NCBI GenBank assembly: GCA_036734945.1
Contig: DAIMXP010000028.1
Coordinates: forward strand, 1 to 64,000
DNA length: 64,000 nucleotides
Direction: 5' to 3'
Source: UBA4733 sp036734945
Lineage (GTDB): Bacteria; Chloroflexota; UBA4733
Positions 35,501 through 44,721 of the stretch are shown piece by piece (within the stretch, counting starts at the first letter, position 1; each line of letters starts with the position of its first letter). The position numbers and the translations under genes are program-made. Under the pieces are notes generated by a model. That model had not been told where the DNA came from. It worked only from the letters and a program-made list of their open reading frames with translations, and made no database searches.

Positions 35501-35519
35501 TCATAGTATCATACTATGA
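35501..35519. promoter_or_regulatory. Perfect 19-bp palindrome over the -10 box, likely operator
   Basis: TCATAGTATCATACTATGA is symmetric around a central C. It covers the -10 box of the promoter reading left into the binding-protein gene at 35460. A degenerate version, TCATAGCATCATACCATAA, occupies the same place before the paralogue at 32523-32541. Length and symmetry suit a GntR- or LacI-type repressor. The regulator is not encoded next to it. Confidence 0.6.
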
Positions 35520-35536
35520 ATTGCCGCATCAGTCAA
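35508..35536 (-). promoter_or_regulatory. Sigma70-type promoter of the amber-interrupted binding-protein gene
   Basis: Leftward TTGACT (35536-35531) and TATGAT (35513-35508) are exactly 17 bases apart. The start codon is about 48 bases further. The same layout and much of the sequence recur before the gene at 32482. Confidence 0.65.
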
Positions 35537-35581
35537 GAGTCGATGACGCTGAACCTGTTCAGCCCTCAGGCCCCTGCCCCC

Positions 35582-35815
35582 TCAGTTAGTGGCGGCGTAT
35601 TTGTCCAGGATCGCCTGCACCTGCGGCACGCTGCTGGCGATGCCGTCGGCAGCCGAGACTTTGCCGCTGAGCACGTCGTTGACCGTCTGGGTCTGCACCT
35701 TGAAGATCTCCACCGACCACCTTTATCTGATCGACCATGGGTTGCAGTGCCTGGATACCCAGCGGTGCGTTGCAGGCGACCTTGTGCCGATCCGACGTCA
35801 GTCTGCGTTTAGCCC
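35582..35815 (-). pseudogene. Fragment of another solute-binding protein
   Basis: Leftward reading gives APLGIQALQPMVDQIKVV, typical of the centre of binding proteins (a gene segment where the family has SPEGVAALQ), then in a second frame KVQTQTVNDVLSGKVSAADG and SSVPQVQAILDKYAATN to a normal stop at 35584-35582. The join skips more than a hundred residues. It abuts the end of the Uma2 gene. It is the eighth binding-protein trace in the window. Confidence 0.65.
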
Positions 35816-36426
35816 AGCGGATCGGCGAAGACGGCGGCGACGGGATAGGCGAAGCCGGGTACGACATCCTCCCCATCGAGCGTATCACTCGCGTTAAGTG
35901 TCGCCACCGGTCCGCCAGTGTGCCCGGCGTGCCAGACATCAATATGCCCGCTTGATGGCCAGACCACCCATACCAGGCGCGTGCCATTGGCGAGGTAGAG
36001 TCGCGCTTTCTCAGCCAACTCGTCGGGCTTCTGGTCGGGAGACGCCACCTCCACCGCCAGGTCCGGCGCGAAAGGGATCGGCTTCTGGCGGTTCGCGATC
36101 AGCGCGCGACGCTCGGCGCGAATAAAGCCGACATCAGGGATCAGGCCCGTCTCGGCTCCCGAGAACTTGTACACGCCATCTGCCGATGTGACGATGCCTA
36201 GACGCAAGGGGCGCACGACAGCGTAGAGTTCGCCCTGAATGACGGAGGCAATGGACGTCGCCTCAAATCCGCTACCAGCCATCCGAACCAGGACTCCTTC
36301 GACCACTTCGTAGCAATAGCCGTCATCCGGCAAGGTGAGCAGCAGGTCGACCGTGACCGGTCCATAACCGGGCACAACTTCGGCCCAGGGGGCAATGCGT
36401 CCGGCGACACTGGTGGCGATACTCAT
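35809..36426 (-). CDS. Uma2 family endonuclease-like protein (DUF820)
   Basis: A 205-residue protein starting at ATG 36426; the frame continues upstream without a better start. It has the PD-(D/E)XK-like core of Uma2 proteins: YCYEVVEGVLVRMAG, then IPDVGFIRAE, FAPDLAVEVASPDQKPDELA and a closing LYLANGTRLVWVVWP. The aspartate in PDLAVEV and the Glu-x-x-S pattern are the predicted metal site. Such proteins are abundant in Chloroflexota and cyanobacteria, and their role is unknown. Confidence 0.85.
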   Translation of the reverse strand: MSIATSVAGRIAPWAEVVPGYGPVTVDLLLTLPDDGYCYEVVEGVLVRMAGSGFEATSIASVIQGELYAVVRPLRLGIVTSADGVYKFSGAETGLIPDVGFIRAERRALIANRQKPIPFAPDLAVEVASPDQKPDELAEKARLYLANGTRLVWVVWPSSGHIDVWHAGHTGGPVATLNASDTLDGEDVVPGFAYPVAAVFADPLG

Positions 36427-36563
36427 GCTTCGGGGCCCTCCGTACGTTCGGTGCTTTGAGTATAGCGCAGAGGCGGCGAGAGCCTGCTTAGTAGGCGACA
36501 ACGCCTGCAGTGGTTGGTATTGATAGAGTCCAGCACTACCTGGCCGGAAACTGCGGCGCTCGT

Positions 36564-37586
36564 CTAGTCGCGCCAATCCAGGAGTACTCCCAAAAAATCG
36601 CTCGGCTGCTGCACGAGTTGCGCAAAGACCTGCGGCGCCGTGGCGGCCGGCGCCTGGTGACTGATCAAAGGCGCGACGCGCAGGTCGCCGATCGCCAGCA
36701 GGCGGAGCACGAGGTCCAGGTTGCGCTGCGGCGTCCAGGTGCTGAAGATGCTCTCCTGGCGCGGGGCCGTGCGCTCGTGCGCGCCAACGATCGTCACCCC
36801 GGGCCGGTGAATTGATGTGTAAGGGTCAATCTGCACGGTCCCACGCGGACTGCCCAGGAGCACGACGCGAGCGTAATCGGCCGTCAGCGTCAGCGCCTGG
36901 GCCACTGCGGCGGGGGCGCCCGTCGCCTCAATCACAGCGTCAAAGCCCCGACCGCCGCTCAACTCGTGCCGCAGCGTCCGCGCCTCCCGTCCGCTGAGGT
37001 TGACGGCGTCATCGATGCCACAGGCCCTTGCCGCCGCCAGGCGGCTATCCAGGAGGTCGCCGATCACCACCGGACGTCCGCCGCTCAAGCGGGCAAACTG
37101 GGCGGCAAACTGGCCGATGAGTCCGGCGCCCAGCACACCGACACGATCCCCCAGATGGATCGACGCCAGACGCACGCCGTTCATACTGATGCTGGCCAGG
37201 CGACCGAAGGCAGCGTGCAGCGGCGAAAGCCCGTCCGGCAGTGTGGCCCAGGGCTGCTGCCGGAGGTCCCAAACACTGCGGCTGCAATGCCGGCCGGGAT
37301 AGCAGAGCAACTGTCCCGGTGTCACTGTCTTCACGTCGGCCCCCACCGCCTCTACCTCCGCCGTTGCCGCGTAGCCCGGATAGAAGGGGTAGCGTGGGTA
37401 CGTTGCCGAAGGATCACTGAAGCCGATGTGCGTTTTGGTGTACACCGCCGTCTCCGTGCCCACGCTGATGGCGCTGAACAGGGTGCGCAGGCGGACATCA
37501 GAGGGGCCGAGCTGCTCCGGAAGGGTACACTCCTCCCACTCCGCGCTATGTACACCAGTGAAGACGAGCCGACGATCCTGTGCCAC
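36564..37586 (-). CDS. Medium-chain (MDR) alcohol dehydrogenase-like protein
   Basis: A 340-residue protein starting at GTG 37586, about eight bases after AGGAAC; the longer frame to 37748 runs through the promoter region of the divergent gene. The amino half shows FSAISVGTETAVYTKTHIGF and FYPGYAATAEVEAVG, the nucleotide fold VGVLGAGLIGQFAAQFAR, and a later FDAVIEATGAPAAVAQAL. The typical GHE zinc motif is absent, so it belongs to the zinc-less or BchC-like branch. It probably oxidises a polyol or sugar. Divergent from the binding-protein gene at 37799 across 212 bases containing an operator-like repeat. Confidence 0.82.
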   Translation of the reverse strand: MAQDRRLVFTGVHSAEWEECTLPEQLGPSDVRLRTLFSAISVGTETAVYTKTHIGFSDPSATYPRYPFYPGYAATAEVEAVGADVKTVTPGQLLCYPGRHCSRSVWDLRQQPWATLPDGLSPLHAAFGRLASISMNGVRLASIHLGDRVGVLGAGLIGQFAAQFARLSGGRPVVIGDLLDSRLAAARACGIDDAVNLSGREARTLRHELSGGRGFDAVIEATGAPAAVAQALTLTADYARVVLLGSPRGTVQIDPYTSIHRPGVTIVGAHERTAPRQESIFSTWTPQRNLDLVLRLLAIGDLRVAPLISHQAPAATAPQVFAQLVQQPSDFLGVLLDWRD

Positions 37587-37651
37587 CGTGATGTTCCTTT
37601 CGGCTATTGAGCGCCATTGCCGACCAAGGATAGCAAATCGGCAGGTTGACT

Positions 37652-37670
37652 GTATCGTACAACCCGATAC
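37652..37670. promoter_or_regulatory. Inverted repeat in a divergent promoter region
   Basis: GTATCGTACAACCCGATAC has perfect six-base arms around seven bases. It lies between the divergent dehydrogenase and binding-protein genes, about 57 bases before the latter's -35 box, so one regulator could control both. It differs from the palindrome at 35501. Confidence 0.45.
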
Positions 37671-37726
37671 CTGACCAACCTCGTCGAGGCCCCGTGAAGA
37701 CGCGAACGGCTTCCGGCTCATTGCCC

Positions 37727-37755
37727 TTGTCAACCCGAAGGTGTGCATCTATACT
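37727..37755 (+). promoter_or_regulatory. Sigma70-type promoter of the binding-protein gene
   Basis: TTGTCA (37727-37732) and TATACT (37750-37755) are 17 bases apart, 44 bases before the ATG at 37799, which itself follows AGGAGGAA. Confidence 0.65.
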
Positions 37756-37798
37756 ACTGCTCATACTAGCGAGAGCGGGTTATAGATAGGAGGAAGTC

Positions 37799-39403
37799 AT
37801 GGCATCAGGGACGGTCTCGGCCAGTCGTCGTCAGCTTCTCGCCGGCATGCTCGGCGCCTGTGGGGCGAGCGCCTTGCTGGCGGCCTGCGGTAGCTCCGGG
37901 AGTACTGCGGCGACAGCGAGCGCGTCGGCGGCGGGCGCGGCCTCGACGAGCGCGGCTGCCGGCAGCGCGACGAGCGTGAGCACGTCGGTGGTGGCGTCCA
38001 GCACCGCAGCAGCGAGCACGGCCAGGGCGGCAACCAGTGCCAGCGCGAAGCCTCTGCCCACACCATCGAGCAGGTCGGTCCTGAAGGCGGGCCTGACGAA
38101 GGTGGAGTACCTTTGCGTCTTCTCCTCGGGCACCAGTTATGACGAGTACGTGACGCTCTTTAATCAGTTCAACCAGCAGAACGACAAAATTCAGGTCGAG
38201 GTGCTGCCTGGCACGAATAGCTTTGTCACCACGCGCGAAAAGGTGCTGGTCGCCCACGCCGCCGGGGGCGACGCGGGGGATTTCTACGAGAACGGCTGGG
38301 GTCCGTTCACCGACATGGCCGACGAGCAAGTCATTGCCGACCTGAGTACGATCATCGCCGCCGACAAGTTCGACACCACCATCTTCATTCCTAACGTCCT
38401 CCAGGCCTGGCAGTACAACGGCAAGCAGTGGGCCATCCCGCCGTTCGTCGCCGCCGACGCCATCGGCTACAACATGGACCTCTTTGACGCCGCCGGCCTC
38501 AAGTATCCGCCGACCGATCCGACCGATACGTCCTGGACCATGGAGACCTTTCTCGACACAGCAACCAAGCTGACCAGGACAGGCACCCAGTGGGGGTATG
38601 GCGGCGGCATCACCTGTTACAACCAGGCAGGCGTGACCGCCGGCACCTTCTTTGGTGAGCAGCCGTGGGACGATACGCAGAAGAAGTCGCTGATGGACAC
38701 GGATACCTTCAAAAAGGGCCTGCAATACTTCTACGACCTGACGGACAAGAAGTACCACGTGCAGCCGAATGCCGACGAGTCCAAAGGCTTTCCCACCGGG
38801 CTCGATTCCAACCTGGAATCAGGCAAAATCGGCCTGACGGTCATCTGTGGGCGGCTCAACAAGGCCAAGATCAAGAACCGGCTGGCCCTCGGCACGTCGC
38901 CCTATTCGGGCCCGGCGCCCAACCAGAGCGGGCGCTTCTTTGCCGACGGTCTGCACATCGACAACAACAGCAAGGTGAAGTCCGAGACGTTCGAGGTGTT
39001 CAAGTGGCTGATGACGCCCAACCCCAACGCCGCCTACGCCCTGGCGCTCGGCCAGTCGGTGTCGTCGCTCAAAGCCGGCAACCCCGCGATGTCGAAGGCC
39101 TACCAGGATGCTACCGGCCTCGATCCGAAAGCCTTCAACCTGCAGGCGCAGTACTCCCATAATTCCGGCAACGGCCTGCTCAAGTACGCCAACTGGGCTA
39201 AGGTGCTGTCGCAGATCAACCCGCTCTATGCCGACTTCAATAGCGGCAAAATTGATGTCAACACCTACGCCAACCAGGCCGCCATCTTCATCAATAAGGG
39301 CATCCTGACGCCGACCGCCGGCGTCGAACTGCACCTTGCCTCCGCCGCCAGCCCGGCCGCGCCCGAGAATGCCGGCCGCTGCGGCTGCGTCAGCCTGGCG
39401 TAG
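37799..39403 (+). CDS. ABC transporter solute-binding lipoprotein
   Basis: A 534-residue binding protein with ATG 37799 behind AGGAGGAAGTC. The signal peptide has an SRRQLLAG segment and lipobox LLAAC (Cys30), then about 65 residues of Ala/Ser/Thr. Mature-domain blocks are SSGTSYDEYVTLFNQFNQQN, VAHAAGGDAGDFYENGWGP, FVAADAIGYNMDLFDAAGLK and a WTMETFLDTATKL helix. It should bind a carbohydrate outside the membrane. The last 14 bases overlap the end of the convergent heparinase-like gene. The very end (ENAGRCGCVSLA) looks unlike the family and may be an extension after a lost stop. Confidence 0.87.
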   Translation: MASGTVSASRRQLLAGMLGACGASALLAACGSSGSTAATASASAAGAASTSAAAGSATSVSTSVVASSTAAASTARAATSASAKPLPTPSSRSVLKAGLTKVEYLCVFSSGTSYDEYVTLFNQFNQQNDKIQVEVLPGTNSFVTTREKVLVAHAAGGDAGDFYENGWGPFTDMADEQVIADLSTIIAADKFDTTIFIPNVLQAWQYNGKQWAIPPFVAADAIGYNMDLFDAAGLKYPPTDPTDTSWTMETFLDTATKLTRTGTQWGYGGGITCYNQAGVTAGTFFGEQPWDDTQKKSLMDTDTFKKGLQYFYDLTDKKYHVQPNADESKGFPTGLDSNLESGKIGLTVICGRLNKAKIKNRLALGTSPYSGPAPNQSGRFFADGLHIDNNSKVKSETFEVFKWLMTPNPNAAYALALGQSVSSLKAGNPAMSKAYQDATGLDPKAFNLQAQYSHNSGNGLLKYANWAKVLSQINPLYADFNSGKIDVNTYANQAAIFINKGILTPTAGVELHLASAASPAAPENAGRCGCVSLA

Positions 39404-42400
39404 GCCCGACGCCGCTCCACCACACCGCCGGCTCCAGCCGGACCTCCGCGCCGTGGTCCCAGGCCAGCAGCGTTGCCGTCGTGCCGGAGGAACAGTCGAG
39501 CGCGGCATCAAGTTCCAGCGTGTGGCCCTGGGGAGGTCGCATCCGGGCCAAACGCACCCGTCTGGTGATGCCGTCCGCTTGTAGCCAGGCGCCTTCCAGG
39601 TACCGTCCGATATCGTCGCGCCCTCGGAACGCCGGATAGAGGGTGGTGCGCGTCGTGACCGTTGTGCCGGTCACCGCGTCCACGGCGAGTTGGCCAACCG
39701 GCGCACCCCGGTCGAGCATCAGGCGCACGGTGCGCTCCCCAATCCGGACAGCCGACCTGACCAGCGCCTGCTGGTGGTTGCCGGCGATCGAGACGACAGT
39801 TCCGGCAAGCTGAGCAGGGAGCGCGTCTGTCACGCGGACGACACCGGCGAGCGTGATTTCTAGCTGCTGCCCTGCCCTGTCCATCCCGCTGATGACGCCG
39901 CGTAGCGGGCCGTGTGCCTGCAGGGCGACGCCTGGCACGCGAAGCGACTGCCCGCAGAGGTAGGCGGCGTGTACGGCGCCGGCTGCGTCGAAGCGCACCA
40001 CCGCCAGACGGCCTGCCAGCATCAGGCCCGCCACCTCCAGCGGGACGCCGGGATCGGTGGCCAGGACGACGTCGCTACCGCCGCTATGCGTGATGCGCAG
40101 GGCAAGCTGCCCCTCCTTGCCCGTATCGAGACGGTTGACCGTCCGAATGACTGGCCCGCCGACGAGCGGCTCAAGCACCGTCGCGAACGTGGACGACAGC
40201 GGTGCTGCGCCCTCCCGGCGCAGCACCAGGTAGCGGAAGCGTGCGGGATTGCCGGGGCGGCGCGGCACGTCGCCCCAGGCGAGGAACGCCTGCGTGTAGT
40301 CCGACGGCACAACGTGAACGGCCAGCCCTGCGCCGTCACCCCAGCACACCTGCCAGGGTTCCAGCGCCGGTTGCGCTTGCTGAATGCCGTACAGAAAGCT
40401 GTCGCCGCTCCCCTCGTAGCTACCGAAGGAGCGCGTCCGGTCGGGCTCCTCAAGGGCGGGATCGTCCCAGAGCCGGCCCAGGGGAATATCGGAACCGGCG
40501 AGAGTGCCCGGCAGCTCATCGCCAAACGTTATGCCCTCTGCCCGGCAGGAAAGGTCCGGCCCATGCAAACGGTAGTCGTGGCGGGAGCCACCGTGGACGC
40601 GGAACACGTCCACGACATAGGCCGGGTTGTGTACGCCCTCACCAATCAGCAGCGCCGTGCGCTCGTAGCGGTCAACCTGATGATAGGCATAGGCGGGGGC
40701 GTTTGCGGCGACCGCCTGGAGCCAGGGCGAGGAGGCGAAAAGCAACAGTTCGCCACCGTTCTGGCTCGTCTGGCGCCGGCCGTCCACGACGACCAGCGCA
40801 TGATTGCCGGTGTTGCGGTCCCAGGCGTTCGCCGTCTTATCTTCAGCGGCAAATTGCGGATAGCCGAGGTCTGACACCAGCTTGCGACCGCCACCGAAGA
40901 ATTCCACGTTCAGACGGTCCGCGTGGGCGTGGCCGGCATTGGCGCGGCCGTAATGGAACGACAGCGCCGTCGCAGTCGTCCCGGCGCCTGCCCGGAGAAT
41001 TGCCAGGCCGTAGTCGGTCAAGACGTCACTGGCGCTCGCTGCCGGAGTAGCCTGCTCCGCTGCGCCGGTGGGCAGGGGCTCCGCGAACAGGTCCTCGAAC
41101 TGCTGGAATCCGTCGTCACCTGTTCCCCGTGCCCGTAAGCGCGCAGCCAGATCCGGCTCGTGGGTCTGACGGTACACGGCCCGGAGGGCGGCGGCGCTGA
41201 CGTCGACGATGGCGGATGGCGCCGCGCCCCCGGAGTCGCCGATTGCCGGTGTCCAGCGCTCCAGGCACACCAGACGCGGCGGCCATTGCACGAGCGCCGT
41301 CAGGCGCGCCGTCTGGTCGGCGGGCGCCGGGTCCTTGGCGTTTGCCCCGGCCAGCGCGCTTAGCCGTTCCAGCGGCAGCACCAACTTCGGCAGCAGTTCG
41401 CTGGGGATGGAACAGTAGCCCGGCGCGGTCTCGTAGCTGATGCCTTCGGCGCTGAAGAGGTTGGCGAGAACGGCAAGGACGCCTTCGTACTGGAAGCCGT
41501 CCATGCCGGGCCAGCCGGAGAGCACGTCGCGGGCCGTCGCCGCTGCCTGTTCCGGATCGCCCAGAGCGAGGGCCAGGTAGAGGGCGGTCTCCTGATGCAT
41601 GCCGTAGTTGCCCAGGATGCGTCGCTGCGGAATTGCCAGCAGCGCTTCGCGGAGGAGGCATCGCTCGACCAGATCGACCGACTCCGGGCCCAGTGCCGCA
41701 TCCTCCGCTACCGCCAGGCTGACGGCATCCCAGGCTTCCGCCAGGTCGCGCGCCGTGGCGGTCTCCCAGATGGCGTTGACGATCTTGCCCGTGTAGGAGG
41801 GCACGTACTCGGCGGCATAGCGGGATTGCCGGTTGTGGTCCATCCGTGGGTAGTCGCGGGCAATCTGCGTGAGGAGCACTCCGGCCTTGTGGGCATAGCG
41901 CGGCGCGGCGGTCAGCAGATAGGCGCGGCCGAGCGACAGCACCGCCGGGATCAGGTGGTCCTTCCAGAACCAATGGCAGTAATAGGCGACGAACCAGTGC
42001 TTGTGCTTCCCGGCGGGGGGCGCCCAGCCCCAGCCATCATCGGCGTAGGGGCCGCTGAGCAAGCGCCGGTCCCGCAGGCCGCCGGCGAGGAACGCCGCGA
42101 AGTCGTTGCTCGGGTAGACCTCGCCGCCAACGGGGCAGACCAGCTTCCAGGGAGCAGCGAAGGGGTCGAAGCGCCAGGAGTAGTTGCCGTGAACGAACAG
42201 TTCGCGTCCGTGGATCGGGCAGCCTTCGAAGGAGGTGTTGAAGGCCCGCGGCGCCTCCGGCGGCGGAACCATCCCGCGCAGGGTGGCGTCGTCAATTGCC
42301 GCCCAGCGAGTCGCCAGTGCCAGGATCGTTACCATAACCCGCCGCGCCGCCGGCGACATCTGGAGGCGTTCGCGCGCCCTGCCTATTTCCTCAGGCGTGC

Positions 42401-42425
42401 GCAGCCGGGATGCATGCGCGGTCAC
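39390..42425 (-). CDS. Heparinase II/III-like polysaccharide lyase family protein
   Basis: A 1011-residue protein. The first 400 residues form an alpha/alpha toroid with SWRFDPFAAPWKLVCPVGGE and NRQSRYAAEYVPSYTG; the centre has the heparinase II/III mark LSFHYGRANAGHAHADRLNV with histidine-rich active-site sequence, followed by beta-sheet domains. Family members cleave acidic polysaccharides by beta-elimination. No signal peptide, so it probably acts on imported oligosaccharides. GTG 42425 overlaps the stop of the isochorismatase-like gene as GTGA. It is the last gene of a four-gene leftward operon. Confidence 0.8.
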   Translation of the reverse strand: MTAHASRLRTPEEIGRARERLQMSPAARRVMVTILALATRWAAIDDATLRGMVPPPEAPRAFNTSFEGCPIHGRELFVHGNYSWRFDPFAAPWKLVCPVGGEVYPSNDFAAFLAGGLRDRRLLSGPYADDGWGWAPPAGKHKHWFVAYYCHWFWKDHLIPAVLSLGRAYLLTAAPRYAHKAGVLLTQIARDYPRMDHNRQSRYAAEYVPSYTGKIVNAIWETATARDLAEAWDAVSLAVAEDAALGPESVDLVERCLLREALLAIPQRRILGNYGMHQETALYLALALGDPEQAAATARDVLSGWPGMDGFQYEGVLAVLANLFSAEGISYETAPGYCSIPSELLPKLVLPLERLSALAGANAKDPAPADQTARLTALVQWPPRLVCLERWTPAIGDSGGAAPSAIVDVSAAALRAVYRQTHEPDLAARLRARGTGDDGFQQFEDLFAEPLPTGAAEQATPAASASDVLTDYGLAILRAGAGTTATALSFHYGRANAGHAHADRLNVEFFGGGRKLVSDLGYPQFAAEDKTANAWDRNTGNHALVVVDGRRQTSQNGGELLLFASSPWLQAVAANAPAYAYHQVDRYERTALLIGEGVHNPAYVVDVFRVHGGSRHDYRLHGPDLSCRAEGITFGDELPGTLAGSDIPLGRLWDDPALEEPDRTRSFGSYEGSGDSFLYGIQQAQPALEPWQVCWGDGAGLAVHVVPSDYTQAFLAWGDVPRRPGNPARFRYLVLRREGAAPLSSTFATVLEPLVGGPVIRTVNRLDTGKEGQLALRITHSGGSDVVLATDPGVPLEVAGLMLAGRLAVVRFDAAGAVHAAYLCGQSLRVPGVALQAHGPLRGVISGMDRAGQQLEITLAGVVRVTDALPAQLAGTVVSIAGNHQQALVRSAVRIGERTVRLMLDRGAPVGQLAVDAVTGTTVTTRTTLYPAFRGRDDIGRYLEGAWLQADGITRRVRLARMRPPQGHTLELDAALDCSSGTTATLLAWDHGAEVRLEPAVWWSGVGPTPG

Positions 42426-43471
42426 GTCGTGGCCCGCGCTGCGTCGTCGCCCGCGCCAAGTGGACCGTTCAGCGCTGCAATGATGCCCTCAGCGTCGAAA
42501 ACGAAGCCGAAGGCGAGCGCCACACGCCAGAGCGCGATCTCTTTCGCGCCTTGCTCGCGCGTCGTTTCCCGGTTTTCGACTGCCGTCACGGCCTGGCGGA
42601 TCGTCGAGCAGAGCAGACCGTGGCGCTGCATCGCCGCCATACCGCCGGGAGAGAGCAGCAAACACCAGTTGATGGCGAAGCCGATGTAGATCAGGTGATT
42701 GATCTCGCGCTGCCGGCAGAGGGCATAGAGTTGGGCTGTCGTCGCGGCGATTCCTTCTGTGGCGAGCGGTCGTGCTTCGGGCAGGAAGTCCATGTGCTGG
42801 ACGCCCCGCCCGATGTCTTGCCGGTTATGGTTACCTGGGAAGACGTGCTCGCTCCGGAACTCGTCCAGCGCCATCCGGACGGCATCGCGAGGAACCTGAG
42901 CGAGTGGCGGCTCGGCTTCGGCCATGGCGACGGTCCGCTGATAGCCCGGTAGGTCCTGATAATAGGCGCCACCGCCGACGACGTGGAAAACTGCCAGCGG
43001 AGACGAGCGCACTGCCGTCAGGAGCGGAGGAAACACCGAACGGCTGATCTCGTGGGCGCGCGGAATGTATTCCACAGCGCGATGCCAGCCGGGATACTCC
43101 TCGGGCCTGCCGCAATCATAGGCGTGCATGACGACCAGTGCCGTGTGTTCGGGGGCGATCTCGATGTCGGCGCGTTGCCAGCCACCATAGCCTTCGCCCG
43201 GGACAGGCAGGGCAAAATCGGCGTCGAACTGCTGGTAATAGCCGGCAGGGAGACGTATGAGTGTCAGCGCGCGCCCTCCAGTCCGGCCGAGTTTATCTGC
43301 AACCACCTGCCGGCACCATACCGACAGGCGGTGATCCAACACGCCGCGCTGCCCGACTCTCGCGTCGGCGCAGCAACGATTGTATATGAATATTGCTGCT
43401 GTGGCAAGCGGACGGTGGTGAGTGGTGAGCGTGCATAACTCACGGGCAGGCTTCAAGTCTATTGCCCCCAC
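42422..43471 (-). CDS. Isochorismatase-like cysteine hydrolase
   Basis: Up to 349 residues are open, but recognisable sequence begins near LPAGYYQQFDADFALPVPGE (about 43260), so the true start may be 60-70 codons into the frame; no convincing start signal was found. The alpha/beta hydrolase-like core has the aspartate in TALVVMHAYDCGRP and the nucleophilic cysteine in YIGFAINWCLLLSPGGM, as in nicotinamidases and isochorismatase-like enzymes. It has an unusually long insert between these two. Overlaps with both neighbours show co-transcription with the DegT and heparinase-like genes. The substrate is unknown. Confidence 0.75.
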   Translation of the reverse strand: MGAIDLKPARELCTLTTHHRPLATAAIFIYNRCCADARVGQRGVLDHRLSVWCRQVVADKLGRTGGRALTLIRLPAGYYQQFDADFALPVPGEGYGGWQRADIEIAPEHTALVVMHAYDCGRPEEYPGWHRAVEYIPRAHEISRSVFPPLLTAVRSSPLAVFHVVGGGAYYQDLPGYQRTVAMAEAEPPLAQVPRDAVRMALDEFRSEHVFPGNHNRQDIGRGVQHMDFLPEARPLATEGIAATTAQLYALCRQREINHLIYIGFAINWCLLLSPGGMAAMQRHGLLCSTIRQAVTAVENRETTREQGAKEIALWRVALAFGFVFDAEGIIAALNGPLGAGDDAARATT

Positions 43472-44703
43472 GCCCGCTGAATCTTGGCCACCGCCTCGGG
43501 GATGTGTTGCAGGTCCTGCTGCTCCGCCAGCAACATGGACTGGGTGAGCCAGACTCCCTCCGCACTGCTGGCACGCTCCGCCACCGGCAAGGGCTGCTGC
43601 AGCCGGTCATCCTGCCGGCCCAGACGGGAACACAGCGCCTGGATCGCGTCGACGATGGCCGGGCTGTGGTGCAACGGCACGGTATAGCCGGGGCTGCACG
43701 GGATGCCTTCGGCACGCAGCGCCTTCAGGAACGGTTCGCGAGGGCGACCGCCGAACTCCGCCGCCTCGTAGCGCAGCACGTACAGGTGGTGCGCGTGGGC
43801 GGTGACCCGAGGATCGCGCGCCTGGGGCCGGATGCCGGGTATCGTCGCCAGTTCCCGGTCCAGCAACTGAGCAGCCTGTTCTCGACGAGCCATCTGCCCT
43901 TCCAGCCTGGACATTTGCGCCATGAGCAGCGCCGCTTGAAAGGCAGTCAGGCGATAGTTGAAGCCGAGCAGGTCGTGCTGGTACCAGCCACTGGTGCGCC
44001 AGTGCTCCGTCAGCGCGCGGCCTACATTGTGCAGCGACCAGACGCGGCGGTAGAGCGTCTCGTCGTCGGTGACAATCGCCCCGCCCTCGCCGGAGTTGAG
44101 ATTCTTGCTGGCCTGGAAACTGAAGGTACCCAAATCGCCCAGCGCACCGACGCGGCGGCCGCGCCATTCGGCGCCGTGCGCTTGCGCCGCGTCCTCCACC
44201 ACACGCAGCCCGTGGCGCCGCGCCACTGCCAGGATGCCATCCATGTCCGGCGGGCAACCGGCGATGTGGACTGGGACGATGGCGCGGGTGTGCGGCGTGA
44301 TGGCCGCTTCGGCCGCCAACGGGTCAAGCTCGTAGGTTGTCGGGTCGATATCGGCGAAGACCGGCAAGGCGCCGGCGAGCAGCACGGCGGCGGCGGTGGC
44401 GACGAAGGTGTAGGGCGGCACGATTACCTCGTCGCCCGGCTCGAGTTCCAGCGCGCGCAGCGCCACTTCCAGCGCCGACGTGCCGTTGACGACCGCCACG
44501 CAATGGCGCGCTTGCTGAAACGTGGCCCAGGCCCGCTCAAACTCGGCTACCGCATTCCCCTGCGTCATGCCCCAGGCGCCGGAGCGCAGCACCTCCAGCA
44601 ATGCGCGCTCCTCCCGTTCGTCCCAGACCGGCCAGCGCGGCCAGCCGCCGCTATGGACCGGCGTGCCGCCCTCCAGGGCCAGTGCCGCCTGCATCACGAC
44701 CAT
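43459..44703 (-). CDS. DegT/DnrJ/EryC1/StrS family aminotransferase
   Basis: A 414-residue PLP enzyme. ATG 44703 follows GAAGGAGGG. Signatures are GAWGMTQGNAVAEFERAWA, CVAVVNGTSALEVALRALEL, DEVIVPPYTFVATAAAVLLA, VVEDAAQAHGAEW and cofactor lysine in FSFQASKNLNSGEGGAIV. The family aminates keto-sugars, but many members in catabolic clusters have other or structural roles. It sits between a ceramidase-like and an isochorismatase-like gene, not with nucleotide-sugar genes, so a catabolic keto-sugar or inositol role is more likely. A dead paralogue lies at 46063-46420. Confidence 0.87.
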   Translation of the reverse strand: MVVMQAALALEGGTPVHSGGWPRWPVWDEREERALLEVLRSGAWGMTQGNAVAEFERAWATFQQARHCVAVVNGTSALEVALRALELEPGDEVIVPPYTFVATAAAVLLAGALPVFADIDPTTYELDPLAAEAAITPHTRAIVPVHIAGCPPDMDGILAVARRHGLRVVEDAAQAHGAEWRGRRVGALGDLGTFSFQASKNLNSGEGGAIVTDDETLYRRVWSLHNVGRALTEHWRTSGWYQHDLLGFNYRLTAFQAALLMAQMSRLEGQMARREQAAQLLDRELATIPGIRPQARDPRVTAHAHHLYVLRYEAAEFGGRPREPFLKALRAEGIPCSPGYTVPLHHSPAIVDAIQALCSRLGRQDDRLQQPLPVAERASSAEGVWLTQSMLLAEQQDLQHIPEAVAKIQRAWGQ

Positions 44704-44721
44704 GATCGTTTTCCCTCCTTC

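Noticed and set aside
37799..39403. Leftward and rightward overlapping frames of over 200 codons across the binding-protein gene
   Set aside because: High GC gives long open frames opposite real genes; they lack family motifs and ribosome sites.
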